A stretch of 64,000 nucleotides of DNA from Cryptomeria japonica (lineage: Eukaryota; Streptophyta; Pinopsida; Cupressales; Cupressaceae). The notes beneath the pieces are model-generated. The model did not search any database and was not told the DNA's origin. It worked only from the letters and a program-made list of their open reading frames with translations. Position numbers and translations under genes: made by a program. Shown piece by piece: positions 1 through 11,510 of the stretch; position 1 is the stretch's first letter; each line of letters opens with the position of its first letter. The stretch covers positions 460,682,072 to 460,746,071 of the forward strand of contig NC_081406.1 of the NCBI RefSeq assembly GCF_030272615.1, in the 5' to 3' direction.

Positions 1-264
1 ATGAAATAAGAGTTATTCCCTCAATATATCATCGATGTATCAAGTTCCCATACAATAGATTTGAAGTGACCATCAAATGTGATCTGAATCCGTTCATATA
101 TTGCAATAACCTATGAGCAAGATTAGAAATAACAATCCCAGTCAATCGATAAGTTGTTCCATCTTCAACATAGGTTGATCCTGAATCGTTGAAAGCTTCT
201 ACATCCAAACAAACAAAGATCAAAGAAAAGTTCAATATTAAAAACCTGGGATGTGGTGAATATA
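1..264. other. Unassigned left edge
   Basis: No feature can be named here. A minus-strand open frame of 68 codons runs from 235 to 29 and has a protein-like composition, but I do not recognise it and it has no clear partner exon. It may be the end of a decayed element that continues left of the window. Confidence 0.3.
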
Positions 265-945
265 TCTTTCATGGGATGGTGGAGATAGAGGCAGATGACA
301 AAGGTGAGGTGCAGTAGCAGAGAGGAGGGTAGTTCAGAGGAGAGATGGAGAGAGGAGAGATATGCACATTTAGTCAGAGGTAGAGGTGGGCTGCCATTAC
401 AGGCACCAACAATGCAGGTTCCCAGACAAGGATAGAGAAAGGGATAAAGTGAGGAGAGAGGAGAGGAGGAGGATGAGCTACTATCCTTGAGAAAGATCTA
501 CCAAGGACAGGCAAATGAGATTTAGGATCTAGAGAGGGATGTGGCTAGGCTCAGGAGTCAGCTGAGGGACACTGAGCAAGAGACGGATCAAGCTATTCAA
601 TGCTACATGAAGGATGAGGAGGCATTGAGGGCAGGTAGGCGAGCAGCAGAGGACATTGGGGCTGGATATTCCTATGTTCTATGAGCAGGGGAGGAGATAG
701 CCTACTAGAGAGACTTGTATTATGGAATTGTGCCTCTTGATCAGTGGACTAGGAGCTTCCAGATACCATCGAGGGCTACAACAACCACTGGAGGGAGAGA
801 TAGGAGTCATGCATCTAAGGGTGGGGTCATGGGTCCTCCACCACCAATAGATAGAGGGGGAAGGAGAGATGATTCTAGAGTGGGGACTTCCAGGGCTCAA
901 ACTTCGTCAAGGTCGGTTGGCTCTGAGGGAGGGAGTTCATCATAG
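265..945 (+). pseudogene. Plant mobile domain (PMD) pseudogene, copy A, C-terminal tail only
   Basis: This is the C-terminal region of a PMD protein, the aminotransferase-like domain found in plant transposons and MAIN-type genes. The PMD core itself would lie left of the window. Seen here are a Glu/Arg-rich linker, then a coiled-coil stretch around 470-640 with DLERDVARLRSQLRDTEQE. A basic Gly/Pro/Ser-rich tail follows and ends at a TAG at 943-945. The same DLERDVARLR motif appears on the opposite strand in copy B, which fixes the assignment. Several in-frame stops (for example near 440, 520 and 680-710) show it is not functional. Copy A and copy B point towards each other. Confidence 0.6.
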
Positions 946-959
946 CCTTAGATGGCTCC

Positions 960-1560
960 CAAAGTATTAGTTTTTTGTATCATTTTTGTATGATGATGCA
1001 GACACTTTCGAGTGATTGAAGCTATATGATTTTGACTTCATTGTATCATGAAACTTATGCTTTTTGAGATATTAATATGAGATGATTCATTCTTGCGGCA
1101 ACTAGATGTATATGTACCTATGTGATGTTGCTTCTATGTGATGTATGTTTCTATGTGTTAATGCAATTTATGATTCTATGATGTATGGATGCTTATGAGA
1201 TACATGTATCTATGATGTTTACGATGGGAATGCAGTAGCATATACATGATGAAATTCAATATTTTTACATTCTTTTATGTTTTATATGTTATGAAAATGT
1301 GAATGTATGAAATATAGATGAATATGATAATGCAAATAACTATTTACATGATGAGAATGTAAAATGTGCTAACATGTGTTGTGTTATTATTCTGGCATTT
1401 TATGTTGTATATGAGAATGCAGATACTAACTAATGATGTATGCAAGATGCAATGTGATTGTGATATATATATGTATGTATGAAAAGCTAATATGTGATAA
1501 TGTAGGTGCAATCTACATGAAATGAAGATATTTTTGCCGTGTCATTATACTCAGTCATGT
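960..1560 (+). repeat. ATG-rich low-complexity DNA downstream of PMD copy A
   Basis: About 600 bases are dominated by short variants of atgatgtatg, tatgatg and atatgat, with no open frame of note. A mirror-image CAT-rich stretch lies downstream of PMD copy C (41035-41850). This kind of sequence therefore seems to be the normal 3' flank of these PMD genes rather than a chance microsatellite. Confidence 0.5.
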
Positions 1561-2402
1561 GATAGTAAGCTACACGGAGTTAGGAAGGATGATGGAGGTC
1601 AATCATGAAAGGGGGATGGAAGATAGAAGATATGGAAGTGAAAGAGATTCTTGTGCTTTGTCATCATTGAGCTTTATTATGGGAAAAAGGTTATGACAAT
1701 CGAGGCATAGGTTTGACCCAGAAAATCATTGTACCCATTTGCATGGAGATCAGACAGTCACAAACAAGGAATGTCCTAGTTTATACTATACTTAGAGTGT
1801 CCTAATATCCTTGGACAAGTCACAACATTACTAAGAGACAATCCACAAACAACAAAACAATAGGTGAACATATCCTATCCTCGCCTTTCTAGTAAAAGAC
1901 ATCCTAGAGATAGAATCTCTGGTCAGAGACATCCCGAAAAAGCCAAAAGACATGTCACCAAAAGATAAAATAAAAAGAAAACCAAGACACGACACCAACA
2001 TCCATTGTAGTCCTCAAGTTTAGTGTCTCTTGTCACTTGCATAAGTCTATTTAATTTTGGTCATAATGTTTACTTTCAAAAAAAGGATAGATAGAACTGA
2101 ACCATAATGTTGTTTGAGTCTACTGAAAGATTTGATTTGTTGAAGCCCATTGTTGTTGTTTACATCTCATCTAAAACTGACTTAATCCATAAAATTGATA
2201 CTTTATTACGAAGAAGATGAAACTTTATTGCTGATCTTTGATGTAAGTGTTGCTTTATTCTAGATTGTGAGTAGATAGACTGAAGAAAACTGGGAGAAAT
2301 TGTACTCCTCAAAACATGTGATACTCTTAGTTCCACACCCATCACTAGACTTAGGATTTAGGAGCTAATTTATAATGGATGGAAAGGGGTGAAAAGGAAG
2401 GT
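1561..2402. other. Unassigned spacer between the two PMD tails
   Basis: No coding signal is recognised. The composition is mixed and non-repetitive. It could be internal sequence of a decayed LTR element whose gag-pol has been lost. The 61-codon minus frame at 2160-2345 has no supporting features. Confidence 0.3.
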
Positions 2403-3677
2403 TTATACAAATAAATAAATATTTTTTAAATCATAGGCTATGTCCTCCCATGCTTGTAGAGCATAGGCATATCTTGCCCTAGTATCCTCTGTTTCTTGCC
2501 TACCTACCCTTAATGCCTCCTCAGCCTCCGTGTAGCACCAGATAGGTAGATTCCTCCCTTTCTCAGTGTCCCATAGTTGTATCCTAAGCCTAGCAACATC
2601 CCTCTCTAGATCCTGAATCTCATTTTCCTGTCCCTGGCAGATCTCTCTCAGGGATAGTAGCTCATCCTCCTTTCCTCCCTCCTCACCTTGTCCCTGTGGT
2701 TGTCCTTGTCCCTGTCCCTATCCTGGAACCTATGTTGTTGGGACCTGGAAAGGCAGTACACCTCTACCTATGACTACATGTGCCTATCTCTCCTCTCCTC
2801 CATCTATCGTCTGAACTACCATCCTCTCTCCTACTGCACCTCGCCTCCATCATCTGCCTCTACTTTTACCATCCTCGCTATCATCTCCACCATCCCCACT
2901 ATCACCCTCTATTAGCTCTCCTAGATCTGTCAGCCATTGAAATGGATGATCTACCTAATATGCGTTGTACTCGACATCCATCCCTGCATCCTCCACATCT
3001 GCCAAAATAACCCAAGGCATGGGACCATCTTGCATTTGTGGCACTACCTGATCATAAGACAATAACGGACCTAAATGTGGCTGATCTCTCACTGTCCGTG
3101 CATACATCCCTGAGCCATGTGGCATCCAATGTCTCCTATTGAACTGCCTGCATACTCTGTCTATCAATTGTCACTCAATGATATATGGTGTCCTCCCGAT
3201 TAGATACCTATTCCTAAACACATATGGCAAATTGACTACATCATCCTCCCACTTGTCATAATCTCGGTAAGGCCTCCATACTACACTGTCTATCTCATAG
3301 ATCACTTAGTGCCAATACTCTAGCCTCCCAATCCGTGGCTAGGAAGTAATCATATCATACAAATGTACATAACTGTGCCCATGTCCCCTGCCTCTAAAGT
3401 GTATCATTTGTGTAACCAGAAGATGCTCATATGCCCATACCTGCAATAATGTCACTCCACACCCCAATCCCACTAATCCATGATACACAAACTGATGCAT
3501 CTTATAACACAAGTGTGATAGTAGACATGACCCCCATGCAAAACTAGTGTGCTCAGTCACCAATGTGTCCAGAGTCCTTCCCCATCCCACAACCAACCCT
3601 CGTGTCACCCTGTCCATATAGAAAAACCCACTGATAACTTTTGCGAGCAACACTAGTAGAGCCAATCCTATAGCTAT
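2403..3677 (-). pseudogene. PMD pseudogene copy B, C-terminal part (split by element 1)
   Basis: Read on the minus strand this is the second half of a PMD protein. It opens at the element 1 insertion with IGLALLVLLAKVISGF, followed by GWGRTLDTLVTEHTSFAWG, FVYHGLVGLGCGVTLL and the QVWAYEHL motif typical of the PMD core (about 3677-3340). Next come the segment with RQFNRRHWMPHGSGM and WVILADVEDAGMD (about 3170-2960), a basic linker and a coiled coil with DLERDVARL near 2620-2560. It ends near 2403. Stops and frame changes interrupt it, for example near 3340 and 2955. The first half lies at 11511-11890 in the same orientation. PMD proteins are found both as host genes and as extra genes in transposons and Ty3 retrotransposons. 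Confidence 0.75.
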
Positions 3678-4856
3678 TGTTGGCATTTTTGATGTTTATG
3701 TTGTAATTGTCATTGATGGACACACACTTGTATTGAGATCCCCTTTGTATGTATGAGCTAGAGCTCAACCGATATTTGTTCCAACCAGTATGTTGTATTC
3801 TAGTCTTTAGAATAATGATTTTGTAGAATGTGTTTCCCGGTCTGAAGCGGCATGATGACCCCAAGCGGTTTGTAGATCTCAACCAGTACAAGGGAGAAAA
3901 GCGGCACAACACATTCTTACCAGTCTTCATTTTTGTCAAACCGGCAACCGGTATTTTGTATGAACCAGTAATACTCTGTGATGAGTTACCAGCCGACATT
4001 TTGTGATGAGTTACCAACCCACCGATTGATTGACGATGTCGACAAACTGACGGTGCTTTTTGTGTCACGTTACTGAGTATGTCTAGATTCATTGAACCGA
4101 GGAAATTGTAATGTAATCCTATTGGACCGACATGAAATCAGATTCCTTTAAAAGGACATCATGTCTAGGGTTTTGAGTTGTTGAAACTATTGCTGAAAGG
4201 GTTTATGTTGTGGCTAGGGTTTAAGGTGATTGTTGAGTTGCTGTAAGAGCGATCTTATCTGAGAAAATTGAGTTGTAAACAGAAAGATATAGATAAGACT
4301 AAAGTAATGCTAGAGTACATTAGCAGTGAACTATACTAGATCTAATCAAGCAGTTTGTGCTATAAGATAGATCAAACACTTGTTGATTACTCACATCTTT
4401 GACAAGTCTATAGCCCTTAACCAGGTAGGCCTCAAAGCCTTTGTAAAATCCTCTAACAAGGTGCTTCACTTCTGTGAATCTAAAATCCTCTAACAAGGTA
4501 GTCTTTAATCAGACTTATCTCCTAACGGAGATTGAGATTCCTGACAGGATCTGTTCTAGTGAAGAACATTGTAAGACCTTAACCGGTCTGACCTTAACCA
4601 GTCTGGTTTCTATTCTGCAGATAGTGACTTGTGAGTTCCATCTCACCATGGTTTTTTCCCAGTTGGGTTTCCATGTGAAATATCTTGTGTTATGGTTGTA
4701 TTGCTTTTGTGGGTGAATGCTTTATTCGCATTTTGGTTTGCATGTGTGATAACCAGTCTGTCTGTTAGAATATTTTACCGGTTTATCTTCAGACTGTGTA
4801 AGTGTTTAAGGATAGAGATTTTTGGCATAAATTCACCCCCCTCTTAGTATTCATCA
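3678..4856 (+). repeat. Left (5') LTR of element 1
   Basis: The LTR is 1,179 bp and matches 10359-11510 along its whole length, with scattered substitutions. The right copy lacks about 27 bases near 11440 and a few near 11168. A TTTAAAAG box at 4147-4154 could be the promoter. The sequence is rich in ACCGG/CCGGT words. The divergence says the insertion is not recent. Confidence 0.85.
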
Positions 4857-4858
4857 AT

Positions 4859-4872
4859 TGGTATTAGAGCCA
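4859..4872 (+). promoter_or_regulatory. Primer binding site of element 1 (initiator-Met tRNA type)
   Basis: TGGTATTAGAGCCA starts two bases after the left LTR. It matches the plant initiator methionine tRNA primer site TGGTATCAGAGC with one substitution. This fixes the orientation as plus. Confidence 0.8.
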
Positions 4873-4906
4873 ACCTTTCTATAAGTTTAACCACTTGGAA
4901 AGAGAT

Positions 4907-6172
4907 ATGGGGGAACACACTTTGAGGGAACTTACTCAATGGCTCACTAAGTCTGAGCAATCCTATGATGATCTTATGGTCAAATACAAGGCATCTCAAG
5001 CAAAAAGGAGAGAACATGCAGAAAAGTTGATGGAGCTATTTGAAAGTAGTTCTGAAGATGAAGCTAATATGGAAGCCATGATTGCAAAAGTGAATAAGAT
5101 GAATGATTCAAACTCCAATTTGAGAAAGGAGTTAGAACGACTAACTATCTGGTTTAGTCAAGAGCTTGAAAACTGTAGGAAAGATGAAGATCAAGTAAAG
5201 GACAAAGATCATGAGATCTCCAAGTTGAAACAAGAGATTAGTGCACTAACTACTCGCCTTCACGAGAGCAGGATGGAAAAGGAAGACATGCAAGGTGAAC
5301 TGAACATAGCCGTCTCTGAAAATGCAAGTCTAATGGAGACAAATACTGCTATTTCCAAAGAACTCTCTGAGTCAAAGGAAATACTTACTAAGTTTGGCAA
5401 AAGTACTGTCAAGCTAGAGCAAAAGCTTGAGTCATCTAGACCGGCAAAGAATACCAATGGTCTTGATTTCTCTGGACATGAGGAAGGAGAATCCTTAGGA
5501 ACAAATGTTGAAGCATGAAAAAAGCAACCGACACTCAAAGGAAAAGGTAAGCAAAAATTCAAACCTGTTTGCTTTAACTGTCTTAAAGAAGGACACACTA
5601 CCAATGTATGTAGGAGCAAAGCCTACAATAATTTTCCATATTTTATCAACAATGTACCTAGATCCAATAAGTTCAATGGTCATTGTTATGCATGCTACAA
5701 GTTTGGGCATAGAGCATCTGAATGCAGGTCTGTCATGAACAATACCGGAAGATATCCTCAGAGGACCCAAGGAGCTCGTCCAAAATCTTTTGTAAACTGG
5801 AACCCTAACTGGTTTGATGGCTACAATTATCAGTCAAGAAACAATGGTTATCAATCGGCAACCGGATGGAGAGAAAATTGTTGGATTTGTCATGGACATG
5901 GACACAGTGCGGCTACATGCAAAAGGAAGAATGGAAATATGAACAATGGACCTTGGAGAGCACCTGGATTGGTTTACTATCACTGCAACAAACCGAGTCA
6001 CATTGCAAGATTCTACAGAAGCAGAAAGAGTATATCTGATGATATACCGGTCACTCAGAAAGGAGAAGTTGATGTTGAAAAATTTCAAGCAGACATGAAC
6101 AAAACCTCGAGGAAGAAACCAACAATGTTGGAAGAGGAACCGGTTTCTGCACCTAGTGTGGAAATATCATAA
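4907..6172 (+). pseudogene. Gag remnant of element 1: coiled coil plus CCHC zinc knuckles
   Basis: The first ATG after the primer site is at 4907 (MGEHTLREL). About 200 residues of charged coiled coil follow (4907-5515), broken by a TGA at 5516. The same protein then continues in other frames with three complete CCHC knuckles: CFNCLKEGHTTNVC, CYACYKFGHRASEC and CWICHGHGHSAATC. A fourth, near 5980-6015, has lost its first and last cysteines to tyrosine. The capsid-like domain expected upstream in Copia gag is missing, so the N terminus was lost or replaced. It ends with a TAA near 6170. Known gag knuckles bind the genomic RNA; this copy could not make a full protein. Confidence 0.75.
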
Positions 6173-6630
6173 TAGGTAAACTAAGCTCCAAAGAAGCTTA
6201 GGGGGAGAAAACGATGAAATGATTGTGAACCCTCGATTACACCGGTAAAAGACCTTAACTGGTACGTGATACCTGTCGCTTGGCAAAAGACCAGAAATGG
6301 TAAAGGAGGCAAATTAGGGTTTTCACCCTAATAGAGGAGCATTAATGGCGGTAGGTGAGAGACATGTATAAAAGAATATTTCAAATCATTTCTCACTATC
6401 TTTTTTCGAGTGAAGAAAATTTTTCAAGTGCAAAGCGAAGAAAAGGCGATTTGAGCTAAGATTTCAAGAAATTGATAAATCTTGAAGGAGATTTAAATCC
6501 AGTTTGCAAACGGTCGTGGAGAACACAAAGCAGTGATTCGGCAACTGACAGAGAGTGGAGTGAAGCAGAATCAGGAAGCCCTAAATTTGCGTTGTAAAGG
6601 TATTTTTCATGTTCTTGAAAATACTCACCA
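6173..6630 (+). promoter_or_regulatory. Spacer with internal purine tract and TATA box ahead of ORF2
   Basis: A purine tract, TTAGGGGGAGAAAA (6199-6212), resembles the true 3' polypurine tract of this element at 10346-10357. About 155 bases later there is a clean TATAAAAG (6367-6374). From there about 260 bases of untranslated-looking sequence lead to an ATG at 6631 in the strong plant context CACCAATGGCT. This layout reads as a separate promoter and leader for ORF2. That it works is inference. Confidence 0.5.
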
Positions 6631-9600
6631 ATGGCTTCCGCATCTCATACCAGTTCTACTACATCCATTGAGTCGGAAAGTTTTATTCAGAGGAAGTCCA
6701 AATATAATGCCTTATCACAAGTTCTGGCTGGAGTCATAGTTGAAGAAGGAATTTTTGATTATATTGATTACAAAATAGAAGACCTAGGGTCTTTAGCTAT
6801 TCACACCCAGTTAGGTTTATTTTGCAGCAAGGACAAAAAGATCAAACCGGAGTTTAGTATCCTAGAGAAGAAGAAACTCCATAATGCAATATACTTTCTA
6901 GAAGATTTTACGGAGGATCACATCAGGATCATTTTGAGCAGAGTCCATGGTGACAAGATGTACCTAGAGAGGACACATGATATCACACCTCAGACAATTC
7001 ATGCAGTCACCAGTTTTTGCAACATACGGGAAGTGCTAGCCCTAAGAACGGTAAGCAAAACCAAAATGGCCAAGCTCACCAGTTCAACAAGTGACTCATG
7101 GGGTATGATAGTTAATCCTATCAAGGATGATCTGGTGAAATATGCCGGCATGGTGATAGGCTACAGAATGTTTTCAGCCAGTAGGATTAATTCTGTATCT
7201 GCTGCAGTGGTAAATGTCGCTTACCGGATGATTAAAGAGGATGCATATTTTGACTTATGCACCAGTATGCAGAGGCAACTCCTGTTGAATCTAAAGGTGA
7301 TCAAACAGGACAATGCACTGAGGTTTAAGTTTGGACAACTACTGATAGGGTTGTTATTCTATTTCCAAGGCTACTTTCCTAGAGTAGGAGATGTCTAGTG
7401 GTCTCCTGACCAACCGGTAACCAAGAAGATCAAGGAAAGCATACAAGCCATTGGAACCGGTTACCTTGAAGTACTGAACAAATATTTTGATGAGTTCAAA
7501 AGAGAGATGAGTTAAATGGTAAGGATATCAGGTGATATAGTTAAGAAATATGAAGATGACATCTATTTCACCATTCAGGTGGACAAATGTTTAATGGAGG
7601 CTGTTGAGCCTAGAATGGAGGAAGTAGAGCCAATGGGCTATGAAGTTATGTATGATATGCTCAAAGGGTATGCCTCAACCCTTATTGCCTCACCTCTTGA
7701 TCTAAAGGCTAAAAGAACTGGAACCTACTTGGAGAGGATTGCACTGGTTGAAGAACCATTCATTAAGAAAGGAAAAGAACTGCAAAGAAAGCCAAAGCAG
7801 TGCCTGCAGCATCGGCACCAGCTACCACTGCAACTCCAAGAGTGACCAAGCGGTCACCGGCAAAGAAGAAACCGGAGGAGACAACGAGAAAAGTCTTTGA
7901 AAGAAAAAGGAAGACAAAGACAAATGAACTGGACTCTGAAGAGACCAAGTTTGATGAAAAGGCAAAGAAGGCTAGACAGATAAAGAAAATATAGAAGAAT
8001 GAACCGGCAGCATTCGCACCCGTAAATATTGACATCTCCTCATACATACCTTTGACACATTTTCAAAGGACAGTTAAGAATATTAGGAGAAAATTGCTTC
8101 ATGATTTACTAGATTATTATGATGATTTTAGTGATGAGGAAAAGGAAGAAGTATTATAGGAAATCATCATTTATTTGTGTAAAAATGATCGGTCGCCATT
8201 AGAGATTAAATCTCAGACACCAGATTCTTTATTTAAAGCATTAGATAATAAATGGTACATTGCCATTGAAAAGGAACAGGAGATTAGGGAGAAATTATTT
8301 GCACAATACTTTCCTGACCTCTCAAATTCAGAATTGTTTGATGTGTTGGACCAAAATAAAGGTCTCTTCTTCACAAGGAGAAGAAGACTCTAGTTGTTGG
8401 AGGGGAGAATTGATGATGTTGAAAAAGATACACATCAGCATATGGATTATGCTATCAACTCTCACAAAGCAGAAATGGCTAACCTCCAAGCAGAAAAAGA
8501 ACCGGCTGTTTCCAAACCAGATGAAGTCTTTGATGAGGAAGGAAACTTGGTTGAGGAACCAATCGACACTATTGATGTCGATGCCCTAGATGTAGATGAT
8601 GTCACTCAGGACATACCTTTTGAGGGAACAGAACAAGGGCAACAAGTCGAACAGGGTGGTGAGCAAGCTAAGGACAAACAGGAAGCGACTCAAGAACAAG
8701 AAGAGAAGAAGAAGAGGGATGAAGATGAGAAAAAGATAAAAGAGGAATAGAAGAGAAAAGATGAAGAAGAGAAGAAGCAAGAAGAGGAAAGGAAGAAGAA
8801 AGAAGAAGAGGGTAAGGAAAAGAAGAGGAAGAAAGAAGAGGAAGAAAAGAAGAAGAAGGAAGAGGAAGAAAAGAAGAAGAAGGAAGAGGAAGAGAAGAAG
8901 GAAGAGGAAGAAAGGAAGAAGAAGGAAGAGGAAGAAAAGAAGAAGATGGAAGAGGAAGAGAAGAAAAAGATGGAAGAAGAAGAAAAGAAGAAGGAAGAAA
9001 AATAGAAAGAAGAGGAAAAGAGGAAAGAAGAAGAAAAGGAACAAAAGAAAGAAGCAGAGAAAAGGAAGAAGGCAGAAGTAGACAAGGCAGCAAAAGCAAT
9101 GGAGAGCACTCAGACGGAGACTCCGAAGGAAACCGAGAGTCAAGCCAAACCGGCTGATATCTCCAGTCCTATCGATCTCCAATCTGCAAGTGAGTTGGAG
9201 CTTATGCAAAGCATCAAGGTTGCTCAAGAGCGCCTTGAGATCATTTGCAGGAAAAAGGAACATGACATAATTCAGGCGGCTATAGACACGCTTACCAGTT
9301 TAATCCCCGGTACCAATCATCCTGACACTGAATCATCACTAGCATAACTCAAACTACTATGTACTATACTGGATGATCAGGTGCAGAGCCTGGAAGAAGT
9401 AGCTGAGGCAAATGTCAAGAAAGAGCATCAAAAGTCTCTTAACATTGCTTTGGTGAAAAAGATGAATGAGCTTAGGACTGAACTGCTGAAAGACCAAAAG
9501 GACATAAGGAATGCCTTGGATGAGGGAAACTTGCTACTAAGCAAAATCTGTCAACCTCATCTATTTTGCGACGATGTGCTAGCTAAGAAGCAACAGCTTC

Positions 9601-9980
9601 AAATGGACTTACAGTCCTACTTGGGCACATTTAAGACACCTTATGATTCCTTGGCAACATATGGGAAAACCGTTCACCGGTTCCAGACCTAGTCAGCCAG
9701 AATAGAGCAAGAGATCAGTACACGATCTAAAGATTTGCAGGAGCTACAACTGGTTTTACTTCCATGTCTGCAAATTCTTCAGAAGTGTTATCTGAACCTA
9801 GATGCCTTGATAGTCATGTAGGAGCTAAGCATAGTTGATACCATGGAGGAACAGGTATACCAAATGCAAACAGAAAAAGAAGTGGCCACCTCTTTACTTG
9901 AGTCCTGGTCTCTATCCATGAAACAATTTTTGCAGGACTATAAATCAGTTTTTGACAAATATTATTCATTGTTGTCATAA
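6631..9980 (+). pseudogene. ORF2 of element 1: about 1,115-codon protein of unknown function
   Basis: I do not recognise this protein. It starts at ATG 6631 (MASASHTSSTT) and can be followed to a TAA at 9978-9980. There is one frame change near 7775, and about ten in-frame stops, mostly TAG. Residues 1-380 look globular, with motifs such as IFDYIDYKIEDLGSLAIH and FGQLLIGLLFYFQGY. A Pro/Ala/Lys-rich linker follows (7790-7990), then a second globular part (8030-8390) and a long Lys/Glu-rich segment (8700-9090) of repeated KKEEEE units. A helical C-terminal region ends the frame. It lacks pol motifs. The continuity of the frame despite stops says it was once a real protein. It could be a captured host gene or an element-specific factor. 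Confidence 0.55.
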
Positions 9981-10345
9981 AATTTTTATTTATATCAAAT
10001 GGAAATAGGGTTGTTCAGCAGTACTTTGTCATTGTTGGTAAAGGGAGAGAAGTATCTGTTTTTGGTTTTAAAATTTTGACCTTCTAATATAGGGGGAGAA
10101 GTACTCTATCTATTTTGAAGACAAATAGGGAGAAGCATCTATTTTCGAAATTTTGATATATGTTTTGATATATGCTATATGCTCTGATGTCTCAATGATT
10201 ATGCTCTGTATGCAAAATTGCTATACATTGTGTTGATTAAGGGATAGCGTATATGCTTAGGGCGAGCAATTTTGTTTATGGCAAGTTTTTGTTGAAAACC
10301 ATTTAGATGTCAAAATTTTATTTTCCTAAGTGTTGCCATCAATGC
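9981..10345 (+). other. 3' noncoding region of element 1
   Basis: No coding signal is visible. It contains two further purine-tract look-alikes, AGGGGGAGAA at 10091-10100 and a shorter AATAGGGAGAAG near 10127. It ends with the Copia-typical run-in TTGCCATCAATGCCAAA ahead of the true polypurine tract. Confidence 0.5.
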
Positions 10346-10357
10346 CAAAGGGGGAGA
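10346..10357 (+). promoter_or_regulatory. Polypurine tract of element 1
   Basis: AAAGGGGGAGA lies immediately before the right LTR start at 10359. It is the expected primer for plus-strand DNA synthesis. Confidence 0.75.
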
Positions 10358-10358
10358 T

Positions 10359-11510
10359 TGTTGGCATTTTTGATGTTTATGTTGTGATTGCCATTGATGG
10401 ACACACACTTGTATTGAGATCTCCTTTGTATGTATGAGCTAGAGCTCAACCGGTATTTGTTCCAACCAGTATGTTGTATTCTAGTCTTTAGACTAATGAT
10501 TTTGCAGAATGTGTTTCCTGGTCTAAAGCTGCATGACGACCCCAAGTGGTTCGTAGATCTCAACCGGTACAAGGGAGCAAAGCGGCACAACACATTCTTA
10601 CCAGTCTTCATTTTTGTCAAACTGGCAACCGGTATTTTGTATGAACCGGTAATACTCTGTGATGAGTTACCAATCGACATTTTGTGATGAGTTACCAACC
10701 CACCAATTGATTGACGATGCCGACACACTGATGGTGCTTTTTGTGTCGTGTTACTAAGTATGTCTAGATTCATTGAACCTAGGAAATTGTAATGTAATCC
10801 TATTGGGCCGACATGAAATTAGATTCCTTTAAAAGGACATCATGTCTAGGGTTTTGAGTTGTTGAAACTGTTGCTGAAAGAGTTTATGTTGTGGCTAGGG
10901 TTTAAGGTGATTGTTGAGTTGTTGTAAGAGCAATCTTATTTGAGAAGATCAAGTTGTAGACAGAAAGAGATAGAGAAGACTGAAGTAATTGCTAGAGTGC
11001 ATTAGCAGTGAACTATACTGGATCTAATCAAGCAGTTTGTGCTATAAGATAGATCAAACACTTGTTGATTAGTCACATCTTTGACAAGTCTGTAGCTCTT
11101 AACTGAGTAAGCCTCAAAGCCTTTGTAAAATCCTCTAACAAGCTGGTTAACTTCTGTGAATCTAAAATCCCAAGGTAGTCTTTAATCGGACTTATCTCCT
11201 AACAGAGATTGAGATTCCTAATAGGATCTATTCTGGTGAAAAACATTATAAGACCTTAACCGTCTGACCTTAACCGGTCTGGTTTCTATTCTGCAGATAG
11301 TGAGTTGTGAGTTCCATCTCACCGTGGTTTCTCCCAGTTGGGTTTCCATGTCAAATATCTTGTGTTATGGTTGTATTGCTTTTGTGGGTGAATGCTTTAT
11401 TCGCATTTTGGTTTGCATGTGTGATAACCGGTCCGTCTGTTAGACTATATAAGTGTTTAAGGACAGAGATTTTTGGATTACTAATTCACCCCCCCTCTTA
11501 GTATTCATCA
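10359..11510 (+). repeat. Right (3') LTR of element 1
   Basis: The LTR is 1,152 bp and begins and ends with the same TG...CA sequence as the left copy. It carries small deletions relative to it. It is followed by ACTAT and then by minus-strand PMD sequence. Confidence 0.85.

Larger units (their letters stand above)
3678..11510 (+). mobile_element. Element 1: non-autonomous Copia-like LTR retrotransposon
   Basis: The unit is 7,833 bp. Both LTRs begin TGTTGGCATTTTTGATG and end TTCATCA. A primer site follows the left LTR and a purine tract precedes the right one. The flanks are GCTAT (3673-3677) and ACTAT (11511-11515), a 5-bp target duplication with one mismatch. PMD copy B reads across the insertion site, confirming both ends. 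Internally there is a zinc-knuckle gag remnant and a long second ORF. No protease, integrase, reverse transcriptase or RNase H is present, so it must have been mobilised in trans. The Copia-like label rests on LTR ends, primer site, purine tract and knuckle arrangement, because no polymerase is available to classify it. Confidence 0.85.

Noticed and set aside
8586-9263. Long minus-strand frames rich in Leu, Phe and Ser
   Set aside because: They are the complement of the Lys/Glu-rich GAAGAAGAG run of ORF2 and have no independent support.
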